From Curtobacterium pusillum (GTDB lineage: Bacteria; Actinomycetota; Actinomycetes; Actinomycetales; Microbacteriaceae), in the NCBI RefSeq assembly GCF_013359865.1, contig NZ_JABMCE010000048.1, positions 1 through 61,232 on the forward strand: a stretch of 61,232 bases of DNA, given 5' to 3'. The position numbers were made by a program, and so were the translations under genes. Under the pieces are notes generated by a model, which saw only the letters and a program-made list of their open reading frames with translations, did no database searches and was not told the origin of the DNA. The stretch's first letter is position 1. Every line of letters begins with the position of its first letter. Positions 35,032 through 43,567 of the stretch are shown here, one piece after another.

Positions 35032-35067
<36 letters not shown>

Positions 35068-35568
35068 AAGCTCCGCCGATCCGTGGCACCCCTACGTCCG
35101 AGCGACTCGCCTCGGTAACACGTCTCTGCGGGCGAGGTGTTCGGTCTATTCGCGGATGCCAGTGATGGCGCGGATCGCGGATCCCAGCAACGACGGGCGT
35201 TCCACGGGTTTCGGGGTTCTGTTCCACGCCTCTGGGAGGCTGCGCCCCGATACGTCTCCGGGCGCGTTGCGGTCGGACGTGCGACAAGCCACCCCCTACT
35301 CCGACCGTCGCACCAGCCACGACCGCGCTAGTCGCAACAATCAGCGATGCGTTCCCACGCGTAGGGAGCCCTTCTACGGTCTTCTAGCTCCGACTAGGGC
35401 CCCGGAGCTTAACCAGTTGGGTGGACGTTGAGAGCGGGACGGGGACGGCGGAACGGGACCCGCAGGTCCAGGCTGGTCGGAGTCGTCAGCTCGAAGAGTC
35501 TGAGACCTTAGAACCAGTGGCTGCACTCACGTTACGTCCGTCGTCGAAGCCCTGATGTCCAGGTGGGA
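35068..35568. other. Intergenic junction before the defence island
   Basis: About 500 bp with no convincing gene. A 7-bp hairpin AGCTCCG/CGGAGCT (35386-35409) is the only structure I saw. No tRNA gene, integrase or attachment-site repeat is visible, so the way the neighbouring island arrived is not evident here. Confidence 0.5.
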
Positions 35569-36975
35569 TCATCCGATGCTCAGGACAGGAAGCCCTGCAA
35601 ACTGCAGGAGTGACACCCGCGACCCTCCTGCTGGAAAGAACTCTGCCGCGTTCAGCTTCCCTACGTCGAGCGTCTTGTACCTGAAGGACTCGAGTACGCG
35701 GGCTGTGAGCTGGTCGACTGCGTCGGGGTCGTCGAGTGCGCTCAGCACCGGCGACGGGTCCCAGCGACGTTCGCCCTCCGTTCGGCGACCTGCTGGCTCC
35801 CAGCCCCGAAGCCTGCCCGCGGCACCGTCAAACTGGATTCGGAGGCGAACACCGTCGACGACTGGCAGATGCAACGGGAACACCGTGATGTGCAAGTTCG
35901 CCTCTTCGGTATCGGTTTCCGGAAGCTCGACCTGTGCCTGAAGCGAGTAGCCACCCAGAACACCGATCGCCAGTGGACCGACCGCGAACCGGAGGTAGCT
36001 GATACGCGTCTTCACGACCCGGGCGAATGCAATGCGCCCAGACGGGTTGAGGATAAGCGGATACATGCGGTATCGAGTGAGCGACACCAGAGTGCCGGTG
36101 CCCCCACTGCCCTGAACGATCCAATTCGTGAAGTCCGCCTGCGGATCGTCCGGTAGGAACGAGCTGTAGCCCATCCAGCCCCCGGTGTGGCGAACGGCTG
36201 CCCAGACGGACTGCTGCGCCTGACGCTGCTTAGCAACGGCCTGACCGAGCCGACGCCGGAACGCGTCCCGCGTTGCAGCCAGGTCAGCGTGGTTGTCGCG
36301 GCGATCCACGTCCTTCGACGCTTGCGGACGTTGAGCGCGTTCCCGCTGCGCGGCTTCCAACTCCTGCTGGCGCTGCGCGCGCAGCCGATCCGCCTCCGCC
36401 GCCTCCTCGAGTGCGTGTACGTACACTTTCCAGCGCTCATCGAATGCGTCGACTAGCCGGCCATTGGCTGCGGCAGCGGCTGCCATCTCTTCATCAAGTT
36501 CCGTCAGGAGGCTCTCGACGAACTCCTCACTGACTGGAATTGCCGTTTCAAGCCAAGCATCAAGCGTCGAGAGGAAGTCGCCTTTCCCGAAATGCTGCAG
36601 GCCGGCAACAGTGGTCTCGTGGCTTTCGGTTGCGTATCTGGTGAAGTTCTGCGAGCCGATTGTCGCTACTCGGTCGTCGGCGAGGAGCACCTTCGCGTGT
36701 AAGCGGCCGAGCGAACGCACAGTGATACCAATTCGAAGAAGAGCGCGGGTCGCGAGGAGCTGCGCACGGTACTGCTGGTTACCAGACCGGGGTGACAAGT
36801 CGGTGACGACGCAAATGGCGGAGGTCGGAAGATCAGCGCCCGTTAAGAGGCGCACGAGGAGAAAATCGAAGTACGGGGTGTACACACGGACGTTCTCTTT
36901 CGCATCGGCGACCAAGCTCTTCCAAGCCCACGAGACGTCGGAAGCGAGGAACTGGGCGTCGGCGTCGAACTCCAT
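35569..36975 (-). CDS. Phospholipase D-like (HKD) domain protein, putative nuclease
   Basis: 468 residues from the ATG at 36975; the open frame continues further upstream, so a longer start is possible. The HxK(x)4D motif is H93-A-K95 ... D100 in RLHAKVLLADDRVATIGSQN, the PLD/Nuc active-site half; only one HKD copy is seen, so it should act as a dimer. Residues about 190-260 form a charged coiled coil rich in Glu, Arg and Ala. The C-terminal half is beta-rich and unrecognised. Divergent from a DUF262/DUF1524 gene, a context typical of defence loci. Confidence 0.75.
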   Translation of the reverse strand: MEFDADAQFLASDVSWAWKSLVADAKENVRVYTPYFDFLLVRLLTGADLPTSAICVVTDLSPRSGNQQYRAQLLATRALLRIGITVRSLGRLHAKVLLADDRVATIGSQNFTRYATESHETTVAGLQHFGKGDFLSTLDAWLETAIPVSEEFVESLLTELDEEMAAAAAANGRLVDAFDERWKVYVHALEEAAEADRLRAQRQQELEAAQRERAQRPQASKDVDRRDNHADLAATRDAFRRRLGQAVAKQRQAQQSVWAAVRHTGGWMGYSSFLPDDPQADFTNWIVQGSGGTGTLVSLTRYRMYPLILNPSGRIAFARVVKTRISYLRFAVGPLAIGVLGGYSLQAQVELPETDTEEANLHITVFPLHLPVVDGVRLRIQFDGAAGRLRGWEPAGRRTEGERRWDPSPVLSALDDPDAVDQLTARVLESFRYKTLDVGKLNAAEFFPAGGSRVSLLQFAGLPVLSIG

Positions 36976-37163
36976 AGGCCCACGATAGGGCCTTCTATCG
37001 GCAAGAGACGTAGCTGCCACGTAGGCAGCACCACCGGCAGGATCGGATCTCCACGCGGCATCGAGGCTCATCCCGTGTCCCAACTGCACTGACGGCTCGC
37101 AGCATTTCGAGGGGTGGTCGAGCGGGTGTTGCGAGGGGGCGGGATGCCGGTAGGTTGAAAGCC

Positions 37164-39263
37164 GTGAAGGCCGTCGACGCGAATCTCCTCGATCTACTCA
37201 AGGTGACGAGTCAGTTCGAGGTCCCCATCTATCAACGGGCGTATGCATGGGGTCGTGCCGAGTGTGAGCAGCTCTGGAAGGACATCCTTCGGGCTGGCGG
37301 CAACGAAGAGCTCGGCGCTCACTTCACGGGCTCGGTCGTGTACGTGGAGAAGGCCGCGGGCACGCAGACCAACCAGGCGCCGAGCCTCATCATCGACGGT
37401 CAACAACGCGTCACAACCGTCAGCCTGATCCTTGCAGCGCTCGTCTCCCACCTGGAGGGCCCAGCGGCCGAGGATCGCGAACCACTTGAAGGCTTTTCCG
37501 CTGAGGAGATCCGCGACTCCTACCTCACGAATCGGTTTAAGATCGACGAACGGCGATACAAACTCCTGCTCTCGCAGGACGATCGGGGCGCACTGAAATC
37601 GGTCATTGATCGCACCCAGCCTGCGGCAGGGTCGACTAGCCGCGTGTTCGACAACTTCGAGTTCTTCCGTGCCCAGGTCGGGGCGTCGTCCACCGATCTG
37701 GCGACGGTGTGCCGCGGGTTGGCGAAGTTGCAGGTGGTCGACGTGCACCTGCAGCTCGGGATCGATCACCCGCAGCTCGTGTTCGAGGCGATGAACTCAA
37801 CCGGCAAGCGGCTCTCGCAGGCGGATCTCATCCGCAACTTTGTGCTGATGGGGCTGACGACGGACGCGCAGGAACGGCTTTGGACTGGTTACTGGCGGCC
37901 AATGGAGCTCGATTTCACCGGCGCCGGTTCCGAGTCGGCGTTCGATGACTTCGTACGGCACTACCTTGCCGCCGTCACCGGCAGCATCCCGCGACTCGGG
38001 GACATCTACGACGCGTTCAAGGACTACGCAGCCGTTCGAATGCAGCGCGGCGAATTGATCGATGTCCTCGTCCATGAGCTGCGCGAGTACTCCCGCCGGT
38101 ACAGCGCCATCGCGCTCGGCCGCGAACCCGACAAAGCACTACGGGCAGCGTTCGACGATCTCGTCCAGATCCGCGCGGACGTGGTCTACCCCTTCCTCCT
38201 CGAGGCATACACGGACTACGACTTCGAGGTGATCAACAAGGACGAGCTGCTCGAGATCGTCCACATGGTGACCTCGTACGTCGTGCGACGCGCCGTCACT
38301 GGCTGGGCCACTAACTCGCTGACCACCACGTTCCAGAGCCTGGCGCGCGCCCTCCGGAAGGACCGCTACGTCGAAAGCGTCAAAGCACACTTCCTGCGCC
38401 TGCAGGGATACCGGACGTTCCCGACCGACGCCGAGTTCGAGGAGAAGCTGCAGTCCTTCGACGCGTACCACTTCAAGCGGCGCTCATACTTCTTCCGGTC
38501 GTTGGAGAATCACGGCCGGAAGGAACCCGTCGCGACGGACGAGTACACAATCGAGCACATCCTTCCGCAGAACGAGTCACTCCGTCCGGAGTGGCGAGCC
38601 GACCTCGGCGAGAGATGGCAGGAGATCCAGTCGGCGTACCTGCACACCCTCGGCAATCTCACTCTGACCGGATACAACTCCGAACACTCAGACCGGGCGT
38701 TCCGTGAGAAGAGGGACATGGAAGGTGGCTTCAGGGAGAGCCCGCTTCGCCTCAATCAAGGCATTGGGCAGCTCGACATCTGGGACGAGTCCGCGATCCG
38801 GACCCGCGCCGCGCGGCTGGCTCAGCAGGCGCTGCGAATCTGGCCTCGGCCCGCGCTTCCGCCCGAGGTGCTCGCGACGTACCAGGAGAGCCGGACAGAG
38901 TCGCAGTACACGATCGCTGACCACCCGAATCTGTTCCGGCCGGAGCGCCGTAGGGACTTTGAGCGGCTTCGCAACGAAGTCATGTCGTTCGATCCCTCCG
39001 TCTCCCTTGATTTCCTGAAGGTGCGCGTGGCCTTCCGAACGGAGACGACGTTCCTCGACGTCGTGCCGCAGGCGTCGCGGCTCCTCCTCGTGCTGAACAT
39101 CCCGATCATGGCGCTCCGCGACGAGCGCCGAGTCGTTCGCGACGTCAGCGGGATCGGCCACTGGGGAGTCGGCAACACACAGGTCGCTTTCGATGACACG
39201 ACGGACTTCAGCTACGTACTCGGCCTCGTCCGGCAGGCCTACGAGTACCAGGTTCTGGCGTGA
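37164..39263 (+). CDS. DUF262/DUF1524 (GmrSD-like) protein
   Basis: 699 residues. N-terminal DUF262 domain with VTSQFEVPIYQRAYAWGRAE and the motif IDGQQRVTTVSLIL (about residues 77-90), the ParB-like nucleotide-binding site; C-terminal DUF1524 HNH-type nuclease with TIEHILPQNESLRPEW and LGNLTLTGYNSEHSD. These two domains make up GmrSD, a type IV restriction system against modified phage DNA. GTG at 37164 chosen (GGTAGG 9 nt upstream); TTG 37155 is an alternative. Divergent from the PLD-like gene. Confidence 0.88.
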   Translation: MKAVDANLLDLLKVTSQFEVPIYQRAYAWGRAECEQLWKDILRAGGNEELGAHFTGSVVYVEKAAGTQTNQAPSLIIDGQQRVTTVSLILAALVSHLEGPAAEDREPLEGFSAEEIRDSYLTNRFKIDERRYKLLLSQDDRGALKSVIDRTQPAAGSTSRVFDNFEFFRAQVGASSTDLATVCRGLAKLQVVDVHLQLGIDHPQLVFEAMNSTGKRLSQADLIRNFVLMGLTTDAQERLWTGYWRPMELDFTGAGSESAFDDFVRHYLAAVTGSIPRLGDIYDAFKDYAAVRMQRGELIDVLVHELREYSRRYSAIALGREPDKALRAAFDDLVQIRADVVYPFLLEAYTDYDFEVINKDELLEIVHMVTSYVVRRAVTGWATNSLTTTFQSLARALRKDRYVESVKAHFLRLQGYRTFPTDAEFEEKLQSFDAYHFKRRSYFFRSLENHGRKEPVATDEYTIEHILPQNESLRPEWRADLGERWQEIQSAYLHTLGNLTLTGYNSEHSDRAFREKRDMEGGFRESPLRLNQGIGQLDIWDESAIRTRAARLAQQALRIWPRPALPPEVLATYQESRTESQYTIADHPNLFRPERRRDFERLRNEVMSFDPSVSLDFLKVRVAFRTETTFLDVVPQASRLLLVLNIPIMALRDERRVVRDVSGIGHWGVGNTQVAFDDTTDFSYVLGLVRQAYEYQVLA

Positions 39264-39449
39264 AGGATCGTTTGCGCCTGCTTGCTTCCCGGGCTAGGAG
39301 GCGGTGGCACCCAGAACGACGTTGACCGGGTCCTCAAGTGATCGGGTCTTTCGGTACGAGGGCATCAGCGAGGTCGGGCCATCGTGGGCTGCGTAGAGGG
39401 TGGCGTCGTCAGCGAGCACCGCTGACGGCTGATCGCCCCGACGGATCAT

Positions 39450-40061
39450 CTAAAAGTGTCGTAACGGCAGGCCAGATTCGTCCGGGCATGCCCGGACAGC
39501 CGATTCGAGGCCCTCGAACTCGCTGACCCACGCCGGCGTCGCCTCAGGAGTCAAGTACGACGCGCCATACCAGTGCGTGCCAACAGTGAACCTGATTCGG
39601 TCGTTGATCGTGCGGCCCAGGACGGCGGCGATGATTCGATAGGTCAGAGATCGAGGTGTAGTGGGGTCGGCAGAGGCCGTCGTCCATCCCACCGCGGTTT
39701 CAATGAGCTTCACCACCTCGTGGGGATCCTCAGCCTCGAAGAGTGCCTGCCAGCCGATGCCGTCGACGGCTCGGTCGTCTCCGCGCGTCAGGTGAATGCT
39801 GCCGTTGAGGTTCATGAACACCGAGCTGCCTGAACGCGGGTCGAAAGTTTCAAGACCATGGTAGAAGCCATCCATTGGCCATGTCTCGGCGATCTTGAAG
39901 TGGCTGTGTCGGTGAGCGAGCTCGCTAGACACCCACCACGCCTGGGTGAGTTTAAATCGTTCCGCGATCTGCATTAAGGCTTCATGTTGAAGCTCGTTGT
40001 CGGGGTTGCTTGACGATGCCGCTTCAGACGCCCAGGACTCTTCTGCACGCGTCCAATTCAC
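39450..40061 (-). CDS. TY-Chap2-like putative peptide-binding chaperone
   Basis: 203 residues. The core TQAWWVSSELAHRHSHFKIA ... ETWPMDGFYHGLETFD ... VFMNLNGSIHLTRGD resembles TY-Chap2 domains (AWWxxSELxRRHxxxxxxExHPxxxxYDxL), predicted peptide-binding chaperones related to CesT/YbjN proteins in bacterial conflict systems. GTG start. 28 bp downstream of the EcsC-like gene on the same strand. Family call by resemblance; moderate. Confidence 0.55.
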   Translation of the reverse strand: MNWTRAEESWASEAASSSNPDNELQHEALMQIAERFKLTQAWWVSSELAHRHSHFKIAETWPMDGFYHGLETFDPRSGSSVFMNLNGSIHLTRGDDRAVDGIGWQALFEAEDPHEVVKLIETAVGWTTASADPTTPRSLTYRIIAAVLGRTINDRIRFTVGTHWYGASYLTPEATPAWVSEFEGLESAVRACPDESGLPLRHF

Positions 40062-40089
40062 GAGCTCCGGCGGAGATTCGATGCCCAGG

Positions 40090-40818
40090 TCATTCTTCGC
40101 CCATGGGATCGACCCCAGAAACGGACGACGTGTCGTACGAGCCCGGCCAGGCGGTGGGTGCCGGCCCGAAAGCGCGTCGAGCTGCGCGGACCGTCAACTC
40201 GGCCATGCCCAGGTTCGCGCCGCCCCCGATGACGGCGCCAATACCGAACGGGACAACGTTGCCGAGCACGATGATCCCCTGCTTCGTTCCCCATTTCGTC
40301 ACAAAGTTCTGGCCGAGGACCTTGTTGATCTGCTTGAGTTGCGACACGGGTATTGCGTTGACGATGGCTTTCGCCCAGTGCGGTCCGGTCCGCCCCGCGA
40401 CCTTCTCGATCGTCTGCGAAGCACCGCCTCCGAGGACAACGCCTAGGACTAGCGTGCGACGGCGCTCGAGCTCGTCGACACGGACGCCGTGCACTTCCGC
40501 GACGGAGAGCGCAAACAGCGCGCTCAGTTCAAGTGAAGATAGGACCTCCCCTCCTGCGAGAGCCAGTCCCGCGGCAGTACCGACTCCGGGGGCGGCTGCG
40601 ACGGCGCCGACGGCGGCGCCGGTGCCGGCTAGGGCGGTGCGATACATGCTCTCGAGCGTGTGCACGACTTGCTGGGGAGTCGCTTCCGGGTTGCGTTGCC
40701 GAGCACGGGCGATGTTTCCTGCAACCACGGTGCCCTGGACGCTGAGCGCTTTGTCCAGCGCCGCGGTGAGGAGGTTGCGTCGGTGCTCTGGCGTCGAGTC
40801 GTCTTCGCCGAGGGGCAT
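40090..40818 (-). CDS. EcsC-like conserved actinobacterial protein
   Basis: 242 residues from ATG 40818 (AGGTGA upstream; a GTG at 40833 is possible). Glycine/alanine-rich stretch AGTGAAVGAVAAAPGVGTAA ... GLALAGGEVLSSLELSALFA looks membrane-inserting; LSVAEVHGVRVDELERRRTL, VEKVAGRTGPHWAK-type and FVTKWGTKQGIIVLGNVVPF regions match an EcsC-like family common in actinobacteria. Function unknown. Operon with the TY-Chap2-like gene and divergent from hsdM. Confidence 0.55.
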   Translation of the reverse strand: MPLGEDDSTPEHRRNLLTAALDKALSVQGTVVAGNIARARQRNPEATPQQVVHTLESMYRTALAGTGAAVGAVAAAPGVGTAAGLALAGGEVLSSLELSALFALSVAEVHGVRVDELERRRTLVLGVVLGGGASQTIEKVAGRTGPHWAKAIVNAIPVSQLKQINKVLGQNFVTKWGTKQGIIVLGNVVPFGIGAVIGGGANLGMAELTVRAARRAFGPAPTAWPGSYDTSSVSGVDPMGEE

Positions 40819-40955
40819 GCTGGTCACCTGCACAGACTAGAGCGAGCCTTACTCGCTTCGCGACGGGTCATCAACCCGACCGTCCACTCACTGAGCAGCA
40901 ACGTGCCACGAACGTGGGCAGTGGCGACGGCGCGAGCAGCCGATATCGTGAGACA

Positions 40956-42416
40956 GTGATAGCCGGAGAACTCAAGAGCAAGATCGATCGAGTCTGGGAC
41001 GCGTTCTGGTCCGGAGGCATCTCGAACCCGCTTGAGGTGATCGAGCAGATCACCTACCTGCTGTTCGTCCGTCGGCTCGACGACCTCCAGACACTCGCGG
41101 AAAAGAAGGCGCGCGTCACCGGCGGCAGCATCGACCGAGAGATCTACGGGCCCGGCCAGGAGCAGTTGCGGTGGAGCCGGTTCAAGAACGATGGGCCTGA
41201 GGCGATGTGGCGGATCGTCGGGGAAGGGGTCTTCCCATTCCTCCGTGCTCTTGGCGGTGATGGCTCCACGTACGGCGAGCAAATGCGCGACGCCCGCTTT
41301 ACCATCCCGACACCCGCGTTGCTGTCGCGGGTCGTCGACATGCTCGACGACATCCCCATGGCCGAACGCGACACCAACGGCGACCTCTACGAGTACTTGC
41401 TGTCGAAGATCGCATCGGCCGGCGTGAACGGGCAGTTCCGTACACCCCGCCACATCATCGACCTCATGGTCGCCATGATGGCCCCGCAGCCAGCGGACGA
41501 GATCTGCGATCCTGCGGCCGGCACCGCCGGGTTCTTGGTCGCCGCATCCGAGTACGTGCGGCGACAGCACCCAAGTGTGCTGACCAACGCCGCGCAGCGC
41601 TCGCACTTCCACACAAGCATGTTCCACGGGTTCGACTTCGACTCGACCATGCTGCGAATCGGCAGCATGAACATGCTCCTGCACGGCATCGAAGCCCCCG
41701 ACATCCGCTACCGCGATTCCCTCTCTGAAGGTGCCAGCGACGACGCCGGGCGGTACACGCTGATCCTCGCGAATCCACCCTTTGCCGGGTCGCTCGACTA
41801 CGAGTCAACATCGAAGGACCTGCAGCGCGTCGTGAAGACGAAGAAGACCGAGCTGCTCTTCGTCGCCTTGTTCCTGAAGCTCTTAAAGCCCGGCGGCCGA
41901 GCGGCCGTGATCGTACCCGACGGCGTGCTGTTCGGGTCGTCGTCCGCGCACAAGACGTTGCGGCGCGTGCTCGTGGAGGACCAGAAGCTCGACGCAGTCG
42001 TCAAGCTGCCTTCCGGCGTCTTCCGCCCCTACGCAGGCGTGTCGACCGCGATTTTGTTCTTCACCAAGACGAACTCCGGCGGCACTGACGACGTCTGGTT
42101 CTACGATGTGCACGCCGACGGTTTCTCCCTCGACGACAAACGGAACCCGATCGAGGCGAACGACCTACCGGATGTGCTCGCTCGCTGGGCGGACCGCCGC
42201 ACGAGCGAACTCAAGAGGGCGCGTACCGAGCAGTCATTCACCGTTCCCAAGGCGGACATCGCGGCTCAGGGCTACGACCTCTCCCTGAACCGATACAAGG
42301 AAGTCATCCACGACGAGGTCAAGCACCGGCCGCCAGTCGACATCATTGCCGACATCGAGGCCCTGGAAGCCGAGATCGCGGATGGCCTGGCCGAGCTGAA
42401 GGCGATGCTTTCGTGA
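40956..42416 (+). CDS. hsdM: Type I restriction-modification methyltransferase subunit
   Basis: 486 residues from GTG 40956. N-terminal HsdM_N helical domain (DRVWDAFWSGGISNPLEVIE), then a gamma-class N6-adenine methyltransferase: motif I DPAAGTAGFLV near residue 184 and motif IV NPPFAG near 273; QFRTPRHIIDLMV is also conserved. Modifies host DNA and is required for both modification and restriction complexes. Overlaps hsdS by 4 bp (GTGA). Confidence 0.96.
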   Translation: MIAGELKSKIDRVWDAFWSGGISNPLEVIEQITYLLFVRRLDDLQTLAEKKARVTGGSIDREIYGPGQEQLRWSRFKNDGPEAMWRIVGEGVFPFLRALGGDGSTYGEQMRDARFTIPTPALLSRVVDMLDDIPMAERDTNGDLYEYLLSKIASAGVNGQFRTPRHIIDLMVAMMAPQPADEICDPAAGTAGFLVAASEYVRRQHPSVLTNAAQRSHFHTSMFHGFDFDSTMLRIGSMNMLLHGIEAPDIRYRDSLSEGASDDAGRYTLILANPPFAGSLDYESTSKDLQRVVKTKKTELLFVALFLKLLKPGGRAAVIVPDGVLFGSSSAHKTLRRVLVEDQKLDAVVKLPSGVFRPYAGVSTAILFFTKTNSGGTDDVWFYDVHADGFSLDDKRNPIEANDLPDVLARWADRRTSELKRARTEQSFTVPKADIAAQGYDLSLNRYKEVIHDEVKHRPPVDIIADIEALEAEIADGLAELKAMLS

Positions 42417-43567
42417 AGGTCGAACGGCTCGGCGATGTCGCGCTTGTTGATCGCCGATCGGTTGATCCAACGCGAATCGATCCGAACACGAGATACCTCG
42501 GTCTTGAGCATCTCGAACGAGGTGGCAGAATCCTTGGTCATGACACCGTTGGCCGCGCGGCACTAGCGAGCTCGAAATTCTCCTTCACCGCTCAACACCT
42601 TCTGTACAGCAAGCTTCGCCCCAATCTCGGCAAGATCAGCCGGCCGACGTTCAGTGGGGTCTGCAGTACTGACATCCTTCCGATACTTCCCGGACCTCGG
42701 CTGGACCGCGACTACCTGGCGCACTTCTTGGCACAGACGCGCATGATCGAATTCGCCGCGTCCCGAGCTGCTGGGGCCAACTTGCCCAGATTGAGCCCAA
42801 CGGCTCTGAAGGAATTCGAGATTCCCCTGCCGCCGGTTGAGGAGCAGCGGCGGATTGCTGCGATCCTCAACCAGGCGGACGCGATGCGCACCCAGCGCCG
42901 TCACCTCCTCGCACAAATGAACTCATTGAGTCAAAGCGTGTTCATGAGCATGTTTGGCGACCCCGCCAATGCCGGGGACACGGTGTCACTCGGCGAGATT
43001 GCGTCTCTCACTGGCGGTCGAAATCTGGTAGCTGAAGATTTGAGCGCCGAAACGCCATATCGAGTGCTCAAGATCAGCTCGGTGACAAGCGGGCAATTCC
43101 GCCCAAGCGAGTCAAAGCCGCTGCCCTCTAACTATCAGCCACCGGCTGCTCACTTCGTTCGCGAAGGCGATCTGCTTATGAGTCGCGCCAATACTTCTGA
43201 ACTAGTCGGTGCGGTCGCTTACGTTAGTCAGGTCGCTGACAATCTGGTTCTACCCGACAAGATCTGGCGATTCGAGTGGCGCGACACGGCAAGTAATCCA
43301 ACTTTCTATCGCATCCTGCTTCAAACCCCCACGATTCGTCGCCGGATAAGTCGAATGTCAAGCGGAACGGGGGGATCGATGAAGAACGTATCCAAGGCAA
43401 AGCTGGCGACTTTGAGGCTTCCTGCCGTGAGTCCTACTGCACAGCGGAAATTTGCTGCCCACGTGGACAGGATTGAGCTCCAGCGAGCCAAAGTCGAGCA
43501 CGCCCTTGCCTTGGAGGACGAGCTCTTCGCTGCCCTCCAATTGCGAGCGTTCCAGGGACAGCTGTGA
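42413..43567 (+). CDS. hsdS: Type I restriction-modification specificity subunit
   Basis: 384 residues from GTG 42413. Two target-recognition domains separated by the conserved helical spacer EIPLPPVEEQRRIAAILNQA (about residues 137-180) and a second conserved region near the C-terminus (EHALALEDELFAALQLRAF). The second recognition domain has visibly lower GC and AT-rich codons (for example the stretch 43020-43330) compared with hsdM and hsdR, as expected for domains that exchange by recombination. Overlaps hsdR by 4 bp (GTGA). Confidence 0.95.
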   Translation: MKVERLGDVALVDRRSVDPTRIDPNTRYLGLEHLERGGRILGHDTVGRAALASSKFSFTAQHLLYSKLRPNLGKISRPTFSGVCSTDILPILPGPRLDRDYLAHFLAQTRMIEFAASRAAGANLPRLSPTALKEFEIPLPPVEEQRRIAAILNQADAMRTQRRHLLAQMNSLSQSVFMSMFGDPANAGDTVSLGEIASLTGGRNLVAEDLSAETPYRVLKISSVTSGQFRPSESKPLPSNYQPPAAHFVREGDLLMSRANTSELVGAVAYVSQVADNLVLPDKIWRFEWRDTASNPTFYRILLQTPTIRRRISRMSSGTGGSMKNVSKAKLATLRLPAVSPTAQRKFAAHVDRIELQRAKVEHALALEDELFAALQLRAFQGQL

